Source: Sweltsa coloradensis
Taxonomy: Eukaryota > Arthropoda > Insecta > Plecoptera > Chloroperlidae
Assembly: GCA_024449915.1 (NCBI GenBank)
Contig: JAMZAV010000159.1
Location: 992,001 to 1,056,000, forward strand
Direction of reading: 5' to 3'
DNA: 64,000 nt
The position numbers were made by a program, and so were the translations under genes. This document shows positions 22,751 through 34,646 of the stretch, one piece after another. How positions within the stretch are numbered: the stretch's first letter is position 1; every line of letters begins with the position of its first letter. The notes below the pieces were generated by a model that saw only the letters and a program-made list of their open reading frames with translations, ran no database searches and was not told the origin of the DNA.

Positions 22751-23504
22751 AACGCTTAAGTCCCGCCGCGTTGTTGGATGAGCGTAATTGGTGCATTGAG
22801 CTGCCATGTGTTATGCGGATTTTCTGTTGTTCTGTGAAAAAATCATTACTAAGTTGAAGATTTTTTTAAATTAAATTAAATTAAATGAAAAATTAACTAT
22901 TTTAATTTTTTTTTATTTAATTGTAATTTAAAAAAAGGAAAAAAATCGTAATATTGAAATTTTCATAAGAAATAATTATTCAATTGCGCACAAATTTTAC
23001 ACAAACATATGAATATATAAAATTAAGGTTCTGTGAAAACATTATTACAATAGGATAAAGCATATAGGTGTTATAAGTCAAAGAATTGTTTTAAAAAAGA
23101 AAAAAACGTAAAATTTCGATTTTCATGAGAAATAGTTTTTTGATTGCGCTCAAATTTCACACGAATACATAAATTCATAAAATAAAGGTTCTGTGAAAAA
23201 ATCATTAAAATCGAACAAAGCATGTAGGTGTTATAAGCTGAAGAAATTTTTTTAAAAATCGAAAAAAATCGTAATATTGCGATTTTCATGAGAAATAATT
23301 TTTCGATTGCGCTCAAAAACGTTGCAGTTCTTGTTCAGAGATTTCGAAGGCCTCCATAAAATTTCATCGCAATTGGAGTATCGGTTAGCCGGAATCGTGT
23401 TAACAGACACACAAAAATACAGAAAAAAAAAAAAAAAAACATTCCGGATTTTTTTCTCCAGTGTAGTGAAATGGAATCTTCGCTTCGCTCGCTACGCTCA
23501 TCCA
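22751..23504 (+). repeat. TGGATGAGC-bounded dispersed repeat, copy 3
   Basis: It starts AACGCTTAAGTCCCGCCGCG then TTGTTGGATGAGCG, and ends CTTCGCTTCGCTCGCTACGC then TCATCCA. It is longer than the other copies because an internal segment is repeated about three times (starts TTCTGTGAAAA at 22830, 23029 and 23189; ends TTTTCAT(G/A)AGAAATA at about 22960, 23122 and 23283). A poly-A run lies at about 23425-23440. It has no coding capacity. Confidence 0.65.
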
Positions 23505-23874
23505 ATTATGATTTGATGGACGATGATTGAATAACTCATAAAACCACCAGAAGAAAATATTTATCCCATTTTTTTCCTATTCGCTTCAACGAAGTCAAAG
23601 TATCAATAATAGTTGATGTGAGTATACTTAGCTACAACCGACATGTATTTTAGCCCAATAAAAATATATCTCGTTAAAATCGCAATTATACACTTTTTTC
23701 GAAATTGACCATCTTTTCTCACCCAGAAAAGAATTATAACACCAAATAAGTTCATCTTTATGTATTAATTGCGTTTGAGAATCCCTATAGTAACAACATT
23801 ACAACATCTTCAGCAGCCTAAGTCAGAAGAGGGAGACCCTTTACAAAACACGTAATATTAGTACGATTTTTCTT

Positions 23875-25140
23875 TTAATGATAGAACGTACAAGCGCTTG
23901 TCCTGCCGGAAGCGCTTCCGTGAGGACTTTTGTACAGGGCCCTTGTCCTGCTGGAAGGCAGATTTTGCGCAGGCAAGTCGGTCCTTCCAGCAGTACTAAA
24001 AGTCCGGCCGGAAGGACAGAGACAAGATGAAGATGGAACATGTTTACTGAAGGTTTGAGTTTTTAAGTAACGCGTACTGCTAGCAGGACGCGGAAAACCC
24101 ATTAAATGGTCCTTCCAGCAGTACGTAAACCTTCCGGAAGCCAAGCGCCAACATATTTAAAATAATATAATTTTGAAATCAAATGTTTAATTTATTATTA
24201 TCTTATTAATATTAATGTAAATTATGAATTTCGTAATGGCCTATATATGAGATGGGATCAATATTTAGAGAATTAGGACTTGGGTACAAGATTTGTAAAT
24301 TTAAATCATTAAAAATTATTGATACATTTCAAAAGTGTTTTAGTTTGCATATTAATCACGCGATTATTGTATGTACGTTACTTCACGTTTATAAATAAAA
24401 AAGGGAGTAATGGATGATTGATTGAATTAAATAGCTATAGCCTATTGTCCTTTTTTCTAGTGCGTCGTAAAACAAGAAAAATTCCATCAGTCTATCAACG
24501 TGTCATGAACAATATACTTACATATAGAGGTAAATAAATACAAGCCAGGACTAGAAGCTTGTACAGTAAATTGGGCTAAATAGGTTTTAGTTGGATAATG
24601 ATTTTAATAACTTACGTGCAGAAGAAGCTGTTGTGAAAGGCTAATCCTTAGGGTTGCTTTCTCGGGAAGAAGAAGTAGGCCTATCAACAGAGCTCCAACA
24701 ATTGGCATGATATGCTTGCGCTATTATTGTCGTTCCAAAAGTACTGTAGCATAATTACTGGCTTGTACACTTTCACAACACCCAAACATACAGCCGTATC
24801 CCACTCATCCCCAAACTGACTTAAACTCCATGAATTAATTACAGCTAGTTCTTTTGATCAAAATTCGTAGCTTTTGTAGAAACACGGTCACCCACAACTA
24901 ACATCGCGCTGAAATGAGAGCTCCGTGTTGACTCGCAGCTTGACAGGCTGTAACTTGGAAACTATCAGGGCTACAACGATGCAACAAAAATGCGCTAAAC
25001 CCTTGAAATATGCTCTACATATCTAGCGAAAAACACGTCCTGCTAGCAGGACGCATAGTACTGAAAACGAGCGATTTGCTACGTCCTCAAATGAGTCGTT
25101 TTCGTCCTGCCGGAAGGACGCTGTACGCTCTATCATTAAC
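23875..25140. mobile_element. TTAA-flanked inverted-repeat element, non-autonomous
   Basis: The left end reads TTAATGATAGAACGTACAAG and the right end is its near reverse complement (GTACGCTCTATCATTAA). The repeat starts immediately inside TTAA, which fits a TTAA target-site duplication as made by piggyBac- and Kolobok-type transposases. Both ends carry many copies of a palindromic motif around GTCCTGC(C/T)GGAAGGAC or its half CCTTCCAGCAG: about seven within 23895-24140 and two within 25036-25120, including the perfect palindrome GTCCTGCTAGCAGGAC at 25037-25052. The middle is AT-rich without a transposase frame. The superfamily is inferred only from the target site. Confidence 0.6.
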
Positions 25141-26800
25141 AAAATGCAATAGACGTAACAGTTGCCATATCTTATCATTGAAATAACATTCTTGTACGAA
25201 ATGTATCGTTTTTATGTCAGAAAACTCAGATGATTGATGCTTTGTTTACCGAAAGTGTTTGATATTCCCATGCGCGGACATAAGTGGGGATGTGGGTAGC
25301 AGGTACATTATATTCTGTTCATATTCTATCAGATGATTTGACATCAGTTTTATTACCGTGTGTATTTCGGAGATTTTGTTCTGAACTAAGTGGATTGAAT
25401 TCACAATATTTTTCTCCCTTACAAAATGTTTAATTTCTAGATTCAGTCCAGGACAAATTGATTTCACATAATTATTTTCGTTTCAAAGGCCTTGTGAAAT
25501 ATAGTGTATTATGTTGTATTGTATTTCAGTTTAACTAGCTAATGGTTGTTCTTCGAACTGTGTACAAAATAAAAGTCATTGCCTTACGTGAGATTCAAAC
25601 TTAAGTCTTTGATCATAGAAGACACAACCGTCATAATAATTCAAAGAAGATCGAATGTTTTGGTAAGCCTCGTGCCTTTGATATTTTAATTATTTTGTTT
25701 CCAGTTTCAGTTGAAAATGAAAAGCACAAATTTTATTCTTTTTCTTATTTTATAATTAACTCTTTTCTTCATCTATTCTCATTCGATATTTTTGGTTTGT
25801 TTAGTTTTTCTAACGAGATATCTACCATGTTCTCTGAAGTCGGCGGGAGACCGCGAGATTAGTCCAATGCGGGTGTCGGCTTTTTGTATCGCATTTTAAT
25901 CTCCCATCCCGAGTACTGAAGCGAGGAGCCCTTTCTATTTGGAGAACACTTTGCCTATTATGCCCCTCACTCTTCACTGGGAATTAAAAGTAAAACCTCA
26001 TCTCATTGTGAAAATAAAAAGTGAACTGTGAAAACCCACAAAAAATAAACACGTTTCGTTGAGACTTGGAAATGAAACAATGGCCACATGCACACAGTAC
26101 ATAATTCTACCTTAAACAATAATATTTATTAAAACTTTTCGATTATTAAATTTGAATATACCGAAATATAAATAAACAATACCGTCACGGGTAGGGTATC
26201 TGAAAACTTCCATGCAGTACTATTTTAAATTGATACGTATACGTCACGAAACCGCTAAAAATATACTTCGCTGTTGTATTCACTGAATGTAGCATACATT
26301 AAAATACTAAATTTACACTTGCAAAACAAACCACCAGGCAATTATCACTTGTATACGTAAGATAATTAGATTATAAATTATAGGTCGTAGGTCATCATAT
26401 TCGAAGATGGAATGAGTAACGAGCGATGTGTATATTTTACGCTGCAATAAATATAACAAATATTTAGTATATTGTTGGTTATAATAACTACAGTCCTAGC
26501 TGGTTTACTGGTAAAAACTAGTTTTACAATCAACAATATCTAATAGCTATATTTATATTCAGATAATTTGTATGACGCGCGTATTCTCCATTTATGTAGC
26601 ACAGGTTCAATGCATTTGGCTCCAACACAGACGTGAAGTCTGAGATAGCCTTCAACCATTGAACATGCTTCAACGAAGCATCATAGCTATTTTGTCATAA
26701 CGACCCTTCACTGCTGCACGAGCTCAAGAAGATAAGCTTACATTCCATGGCAATATATTTATTTGCCGTACCGTTCCTTCTTCTTTTCAATACACAATAG
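25141..26800. other. AT-rich stretch, nothing recognised
   Basis: There is a moderately GC-richer patch at 25830-25960 and otherwise AT-rich sequence. No gene or repeat family was recognised. Confidence 0.4.
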
Positions 26801-27002
26801 AATATTTCTTGTATGCGGGAAGGATCACGGGCGGACGAGTCAGTGCGTTGGCAAATATTTGTACTAAACCGCGCCAATCCCTCCGAGAACCTGATGGAAT
26901 ACCCCACTCGGCTGCCAGACGGGTGGAAGTTGTGCTTGAGGTAGAGGTGGCGGAACCCGAAATACAGAACACGAATATGTATTTTAATAATGAGTTGGGA
27001 AG
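26801..27002 (+). CDS. Candidate 202-bp exon, unknown gene
   Basis: The segment is clearly richer in G+C than its surroundings and is bounded by an acceptor with a pyrimidine tract (CCTTCTTCTTTTCAATACACAATAG, shown here only by its ends at 26775-26800) and a donor GAAG/GTAAAT at 27003. One + frame is open throughout and includes ITGGRVSALANICTKP and RRVEVVLEVEVAEPE. Overlapping minus frames of 61 and 135 codons are also open, as expected in GC-rich sequence, but lack good splice sites. No family was recognised. Confidence 0.25.
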
Positions 27003-29023
27003 GTAAATTGTGCTGAAGACTCAATGAAATGAAATTAAAAACGTTTAATAAAGAAGTAAAACGTTCTATTATATTTAATATATAGAATTTTAAATGTCTC
27101 ACAAAAATATCTACAAAAGTTATTTTTTATTTTTATTTGTAAATACTTCTTTTAAACGTAAAGAGGTAACGTTGAAACGATGTAAACCGAATAAGAAAAT
27201 CAACTCTTTAAACTTGTTTGAACCTATGTCTAATGGAGTTTGGAATTACGCCCTAAGACTCCACAGTTTAAACCACCGTAGGGCGTAGATGGTAATTTTA
27301 AATTAAATAACATGTTTTCAACGTTATATTTGTTTTGCAGAAGTAAATTTTAACATAAAATAAAGCTCTCCCTGGTTTCTATATCTAACATGTTTAAAAC
27401 CTCACGTATATTACGAAAACCCTTTATTTATTTTTTCTTTGCGTTCAGCCAACCCTAGCATAGCGTAATAACTCTTCTCTTCTGCTCTATGCGCACGTGA
27501 TCCGTGTTTTTATCATTCGTAGAAGATACCAAAGTTCATTCCTTAAGTTAATAAATTGAAATATTTTCCGATAACACTGTATTGGAATTCATTGCACCTC
27601 AGAATCGGATATTTTCCTACGTTCACTGACCTGAATAAGGATATATTTTCTGCATTTTGCACAATCCTCGTTCTACTGATTAGAGATTCGATTCTTGACG
27701 TCAATTTCTGTCCAAAAACTACCTGATTTGGCTTTAAACATTTAATTTGTAAAATTCTACTACCATATTATACATTAATAATAGTTAAAAAAAATAAGAA
27801 TAATAAATACATAGTAATAGTAATTATTAATATTTGACGCTATGTTAAAATGCAATACAATTATTGTAATGATGGTATGAGTTCGATGCATCGCTCTAAC
27901 CAGCCGTGGTAAAGGTGGTTATCTAAGTGTGATTAGCGACAGTTACTCACCTACCGAGTAATTAGTGAGACAACGAATTTCGCAACTGTTAATGGGCTAA
28001 ACTCTTAATGATTAAGAAACTTAATGAGACATAGCAATGTTTGCAAGATGTTGCATAGTAGACTTGGGCACTCAAATATAATTATACTAGTCATGCGTAC
28101 AATTTGCAAATAATGACACTTTTTCACAATTATTAAAAGTTTTGGATTAATCCTTTCTTTATACTTTTTTAGTAAAGAAAGCATATAACCAGTTTCTAAA
28201 AACTGAAAGGGTTCCTGAAAAATCACATACTTTCGAGGAATCAAATATAAAGTAAACACATTTTCACTCCTCGTAATCAGATTAAAGAACAAATTTCCTG
28301 AAACACAGCTTGCAATTATAATGCAAGAACTTCGATAGCTTAAAAGCTGTTTTAACTACATTCCAAGTCTTATTAAAGAATCGGGTGTTGTAAAAATAAG
28401 CAGTCTCTCTATCTTAATGTTCAATCCCTTTCTAACGCGCCAACTGAGAGTCACTTGGCTAATCGTTTCTTAGAACAACCACATAAAATTATCAAAACTT
28501 TCTCGGATTAAAGACAATACTTTTGTTAAGAAAAGAAAACCCATATTTGGTTAAAAGTACTGCGGAAAAACTGTTGGATAAATATTTATTTTTAAGTGTT
28601 GTGTTATTTACTATTGCGCCACATAAGAGGACACAGAGACACATTAATAATATTATTAATTTTTCCGCCAAATGACTCATATTCTCGACACCATGATTGT
28701 ACCGTTGTTCTAAGAAACACAATATTCTGATGTGACAATGCTTTACTCTACATCTAGACCTCTGGACAAAAGGCTCATAAAAATACATTGTGGCTAGTTT
28801 GCACTCAAATATGCATACATGAATAGGTTCGGTTCCCCTCTACGACAAACAAATGTTTTCTGAACATGGTGCGTGAGCTAAAGCTTGTTTTATCATGCAG
28901 CATAAAAAAAGCATAACGTAAAATAAAAAAACAAATAATTGTCACCATTTTGTTGAAGACAACGATTCAACGGGTAGCCATTTCTACTGGAACCATTTCG
29001 TACAATAATATGCCTAATTCTTT
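27003..29023. other. AT-rich stretch, nothing recognised
   Basis: Open frames of 64-98 codons at 27094-27288, 28005-28292 and 28492-28788 have no recognisable domains. Confidence 0.45.
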
Positions 29024-29027
29024 CGTT

Positions 29028-29067
<40 letters not shown>

Positions 29068-29068
29068 T
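29024..29068. repeat. (TTTC)n microsatellite
   Basis: About ten TTTC units. A tRNA-like segment with a B-box-like GGGTTCATTTCC lies just downstream at about 29090-29150, so it may be associated with a degraded SINE. Confidence 0.8.
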
Positions 29069-29231
29069 GCTATCTTCCGTTGATCCCTGTTCGCTGGTCT
29101 GGTGGTATCCGCGCAGCAAGAGTGAGACACGGGTTCATTTCCAGGTTTTTAGTTAAATTTTAAATTTTGTTTATATAAATTAACACTTGCATTATGTTTT
29201 CTCGGGCGAATAATTTATTATAATAATAAAT

Positions 29232-29260
29232 ATATCAGCTTTGGTGGAGGTGCCGGGTTA
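29232..29260 (+). repeat. GGTGGAGGTGCCGGG motif, copy 3
   Basis: TTTGGTGGAGGTGCCGGGTT stands alone in AT-rich sequence. The body seen at 8122 and 8611 was not recognised here. Confidence 0.45.
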
Positions 29261-30273
29261 GCTAGAATAACTTGATATTGTTGTCTAGTCGAACTGTAAA
29301 ATATATTAGGTTAATGTAACAACAAATTTAATAGCATCATAGCTACTCAAACATCCAACAAAAGTTCTAGGTCCTTTTTTATGGATTTCTGTGCTTTAAT
29401 CCAGAGGCAATAAACGTAATTTTGCACTTCACTTATAGAAACTTGTATCTCTGCAATTAAAGGTTAGTGGATGATTCAGTTATACGTTGGTTTCATCCCC
29501 AAACCAATATTCTTCCTATTAAAAGTATACCCAACAAGATAATATTACTTTACTACTAAAGATGATATTATAGAGAAATACAGCAAAATTGTGAATGTAA
29601 ATTTAAAAGGAATTAACATTAAGACTCTGTTAAATCAAATTTGTCAAAACAAACTGACGAACTCAATGCTAATTTAATAAAACCTGTGTCGAACTATAAG
29701 TGGTCCTTAACATAGACAAACATTACACTCTGGTCAATTTCCTGCTCTTAAAAACTTATGTAATTTTCTGTTGTAATTATCCATGCACTTACATAGGTTA
29801 CAGTGTTAACCGATATTCAGTAATAATTTGGATTGGTCCATTTTGTAAATTCAAGTTAATTTTATTTGTTTGACGTTTTAGATCGAATATCGATTTCCTT
29901 TAAAAAGTCAACAGTGCATTGCAGCGGGTGTACCTGGCTTTCAGAAACGTGAACCTGTTTTTAGAATATTTAGTGAAACCTCGTTCCTTTTTTTGAAATT
30001 AAATACGTTGTCGTTAACTGTCCCATGTATTCGTTTGAGCTCATGTAAAACTTGGATTTTTTTCTATGCAATACGCCTGGCTTAACGTTTCAAACAGAAT
30101 ACATTATAATTCGCCGTCAAGAGCAGACTGCGTAAAATGTGTCCTGGGTGACAGCGGATGCAAAAAATGAAATGAATTGTGTTAAATTGTCAAAGTGAAA
30201 AAACATATATGCAAAGTACCACGTGAAAGTGATAGACTCACTTTCAAGGGAAATGTGTTTTCTCTTTTTTTAG

Positions 30274-30352
30274 GGAATAATATCCGTTGATACATAAGTT
30301 GGTCTACGGCGTCAACCACTCACTGTCACATGTCTGCGTCGCTGGGGGAAAG
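30274..30352 (+). CDS. Candidate 79-bp exon with possible start codon
   Basis: An acceptor with a strong pyrimidine tract (TTTTCTCTTTTTTTAG) precedes it and a consensus donor GTAAGT follows at 30353. All three frames have a stop in the first 25 bases or so, so the 5' part cannot be internal coding sequence. An ATG at 30330 opens a frame MSASLGE that runs into the donor with two bases of the next codon. This suggests a 5' leader exon that contains the translation start. Its partner exons are not identified in the window. Confidence 0.35.
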
Positions 30353-31119
30353 GTAAGTCCATTAACAGCTTCGCCATATTGAATGTATACATAAGAATAA
30401 CAGAGTTTAATATGAGAAAGAAAGTTCGTATTCTACTGGTAGAATTCGTCATATTTCATTGCCAGCTTCAACAACGCAAATAATAATTCGCTTTTATTTA
30501 AATATAAAAGCTGACTTGATCCGCTCGTTAATACTTACAATTGTGTACTGTTAATTTCTTTAAAGAAAGCAAGAATCTTTGAATAACGATATCATTGACT
30601 CAATCGGTGGGTAATAAATTATTGGAGATTTATATTTCTTTCACAAAAGAAAGTCGTAATTCGTTCACAATAGAAAATCCATTGGAACACCTATAAAATT
30701 CAATTACTGAAACATTCAAACAAAATTTAATTAAGTCCTTTACTTCAATTTTAAAAATCACTTTCATAGTTTCTTAAAATCACATTTATACCAGTTCTCT
30801 ATTAATTTACGTAAGAATGAAATAATGATTCGATTTTTCTTCGTAATATGTTTAAATGCGTTGTTGCGATGTTTAAAAATGTCATACCCGTGATACCTAT
30901 AAATCACAAACGATTCACAGTCTTAATATGTTTCAACCAACGTAGACAATCGTGTCACCACGACTTTGCATAGCTATATTGCTTCTTCTTTACGATGTTC
31001 GTTTCAAAGTATATGAATTAACCTATTTCAATGAAATAATATCATACTTATTTGGTTTTATATCATGCATAATGCTACTCGATTCCACTTGAAAAACATC
31101 TTATTTCATAAGTTATTAA
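30353..31119. other. AT-rich stretch, nothing recognised
   Basis: No gene or repeat was recognised. It would be intron if the upstream exon is real. Confidence 0.4.
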
Positions 31120-31800
31120 TTATTATTATTATTTATTTTAGAAATTGTGCAGATAATAGAATATTAAGGTGCACAACCTCATAGAAAGTTAGAAAAGGGC
31201 CATGAGGCCCCAGTCACAAAGTGTCTTACTTACTATGCTTAGTTATACCTCTTAAAACCACATTATAAAATACAATAGAAATAAATTAACAAATAATATA
31301 AAATTAGATAGTAAATAAAGGGTGAACAAATGACAGTCAACAATTGCTAGTAAAGGGTGAACAATGATGGTATGTTACAAATAATATAAAATTAGATAGT
31401 GAAAGGGTGAACAAATGATGGTTAACAATTGATAGTAAAGGGTGTATAAATAATGGTGAACAATAATTTGGTTTCTTCCAGCATGTCATTACTTGATTGA
31501 TGCGTTCTCATTAAGAAATTTTGAAATGATTCCTAATATCAATATTGAAATGTCTGGAAGTCTTCACGTCAGTCGGTAGAGTTTTCCATAATGATGCAGA
31601 ACGATAGTAGAATCCGTTTTGATATGATGAAGTTCGTGCACGAGGAGGGATGATCAAAGTTCCTGGGTTATGTCTACGAGGTTTATTGTCTAGAGTGATA
31701 CGATATTCAAATCTGCAGAACCAGTGATTTGTTGTCGAAGGAACTTCACATCAGCTCTGGCCATAATTCAACGGAAAACGTAAATAATTCTGCAACTTGT
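31120..31800 (-). mobile_element. Non-LTR retrotransposon 3' fragment
   Basis: The minus strand encodes a decayed C-terminus typical of the region after the reverse transcriptase in CR1/Rex-type LINEs. It contains RADVKFLRQQITGS, then after a frameshift FEYRITLDNKPRRHNPGT, SYQNGFYYRSASLWKTLP and RHFNIDIRNHFKIS, with a stop at 31511-31513. The 3' untranslated part (31120-31500) contains imperfect tandem pieces of AAAGGGTGAACAA with AAATTAGATAGT. It ends in an AATAATAATAATT-like tail near 31120. The element is 5'-truncated and frameshifted. Confidence 0.75.
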
Positions 31801-34558
31801 CAGGTTTTTTTTAAATATCAAAAGTCTCTAATCAAAATATTTTATACGATATACGAAAACAAATTTTTAGTAATGTTGTCTATTCAGCCTTGATTGTAAA
31901 TTGTGACTGTCGTTCATATCATTAAGCTCAATTCACCAGCCTAACGTGATTTTGGTTTTCATCCAAATCACTTGCCCCTTGTTAACTAGTATTAAGAAAT
32001 CCTAACTTTACAAACGAGGTATTATCATATTTTGTTTACAAGTCTTTGACTTTTCTTTCGTTAATACATACATATTCAAATAAAAACATGACATAAATAC
32101 GGATTTAAATTTCACGTCTGCAACACGTTTGTTTTTTGTACAATTCATTTCTTTGGGGGAAATATCATATTATTTTTCCCCCAAAACGTTGATCACTTTC
32201 CAGTTTCTTGTTTTGACTTGAATCGATTTATTATCAACTGTTCCAAAGCTTCCCGCTCCGCTAACGATTTCTTGCTCAACAGGGGCAAGTCCTATCTTGA
32301 GCTGGGAATGGCTGGTTGCAGTCAGCTAGGTTTTCTATAGACACGTATCTTTCTTAGCAATTATTCTCTCACTATATTGGTACCGCTTGCTGCAATTATC
32401 GACAACCACCCATATATCTACTTTTAACCGGAGGTATCCACCAACTTAAAGTTAAAATTAAAGAAGAAATACTAATTACATGAAGACCATTTTTATTAGA
32501 CAATGTGTAATATTACACCACATTATCTTGGTGGGGGTGTTGCATGAATACGCTTTGCATCGCGTTGAAAACACCGGTTTTTAGTTGTGGGTGACTTCAT
32601 AGCGACTACATTCTCCCATTCCCGTCGAATGTGCAAGTACTTATGGGTGTGACCAAATGGGCACATGCACAGATTATAGTTTCTACGTGTTATCGTTAAC
32701 AAACATATAATTGTACTACCAATCAAACAATTATCTTGCAACACTTAAATAATTATTGGTGCTATCTCCACAGTTAAGTATATGTAATATTGAATTGTCA
32801 AGTTACAATTTGTATTCAAAGCGACACAAGTTCTGTCCAAGGTCTGCTGAATCTTCTATAGCGGACATTCGGGGAACCTGGGTTCCTGCGAGTGCAAAGA
32901 GGCGGCGTGCTCAAATATAGGGGACCTTGTCAAGGCCGTATTATGCATGTTATTCTTTAATTATTCCTGAAATTTATGAAAACCACCTTAGTTCAAACTC
33001 AAGTACATTTGAATATTAATTTCCCCCCGGCTTGTTTTACATGACGTTACATTATTAATGGCGCTTCAATGGAAACGTCAAATCCAAAAGTAATATCCGT
33101 GCGGAAAGTTACGAGGTGATTTCTGCTAGTAGAATCCAATCAACGCTTCCTGTCGATTTTAATTAAAGTGTAATCAACCAGAATAAAAAGATTGATTGAG
33201 CCTGGGTTAACCAAAGGTACGCGTGCAGCTGACAGTCGCAGACGGAAATATAATTTAACAATGTTTGTTAATCTAGTTGTTATTGTAGAACTAATTAAAC
33301 GGGATGCAATTGAACTTGATTGATGGATTTCGATCAGAATCGGTTTTACGTTTATGTTGTTTCGTATTGTGTCTGTCATGTTTAGAGCCGAATATGACAG
33401 TTTTATTAGAACAACTTAAGTGTTATAAAATATACTGCATAATGGTATATAAAACTAAACAGGTTTGAATACTTATCGTATGTACCTAAATAGGTTGTAG
33501 ATCCATGGTATGAGTAACTATGCGATGCCATTATTTTCTCAACTCGTAATTAATCAAACACACACAATATTATATGTCGGTAGTTGTTTACTTAACGGCG
33601 CTACATAAACCAAAGTCTCAATCTACGTACATTATACAATTACGGTGTATTTAACTTGTGTTATAACTCAACACATTTCATAATTAAAAGCAAATATTAT
33701 ATGGAGCTCCTAAATGTGTTGTTGTTGATTACTAATCAATAAGTCACAAGGTAACTGGATATGGTAAATGTTATAAGTTATTTAATCTCATGAAGCCTGG
33801 GGGGGGGGGTTACATTACGCACTGACATATTTTGGATTATTATAGATTTCAGATGTGTATTAACGGATATTTGTTATGTAAAGAAAGAAAATCATCTCTT
33901 GGATCATACTCATATTCATGAGATTTACCAGGCATTATAAACATCAACAAAACTACCAGTTACATAATTATATTAGAAGAACATTATTACCTGAATTCAG
34001 CTAACTGATCCTCACTATACTCGGAATTATGTCGTTATTTTAAAATCATAACGGGAAGCCCTTGGAGCTACTCTCGTGATTTCTTTGCTATGCCACAGTT
34101 TTATACATTTGCTTTTCAACGATGCACATGCTGGATTAATTAAGACGTTTAAAACTTTAATGTTCAGCCGTTTTCTTTGAGAATTTAATCACACGCTGTA
34201 ACGTAATTATTATAAACTTCCAGCGTTAATTACTCAAATTGTTTAAGCAACATACCTATTATTTATTTACGGATCAAGCGTGCACTGGTGTAGAAATCTT
34301 GGGGCCCAGACTTCAATGACCCGACGTTTAGTGCCTGGAGTTTAGTCAACAATTTAGGAAAGCCAATAAAGGACAATATTGTATAATAGAGTAGAGTTAG
34401 TACTTTATTTGTTGTTTGATACATGTATACGTACATACATGAGAAACAAGTAACCGAACAACAAAAAGGCGAGGTTCAATCCAGCATGATTGTTCTTCCA
34501 CCTAAGCCATAGACATATAATTTAACATTATTTATTTAGAGACATAAATTAAAGGTAA
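31801..34558. other. AT-rich stretch, nothing firm
   Basis: Open frames of 73 and 79 codons at 32523-32744 and 33140-33379 lack recognisable domains. A G run occurs at 33799-33809. A GC-richer patch at 32820-32930 is not assigned. Confidence 0.45.
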
Positions 34559-34582
34559 ATATATATATATATATATATATAT
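34559..34582. repeat. (AT)n tract bordering the Penelope-like element
   Basis: About twelve TA units directly abut the left end of the element. A longer (TA)n tract follows its right end at 36480-36528, consistent with insertion into, or terminal association with, TA microsatellite DNA. Confidence 0.85.
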
Positions 34583-34646
34583 ACATCCAAATTTGGTTTT
34601 AGGGTTTTTGTTCGAACGTACGTACGTTTTTGTCGTCGTTTTTGTC

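Noticed and set aside
34595..34612. TTTAGGG telomere-like unit in the Penelope-like terminal repeat
   Set aside because: Only one unit, with no tandem repetition, so no telomere link is supported.
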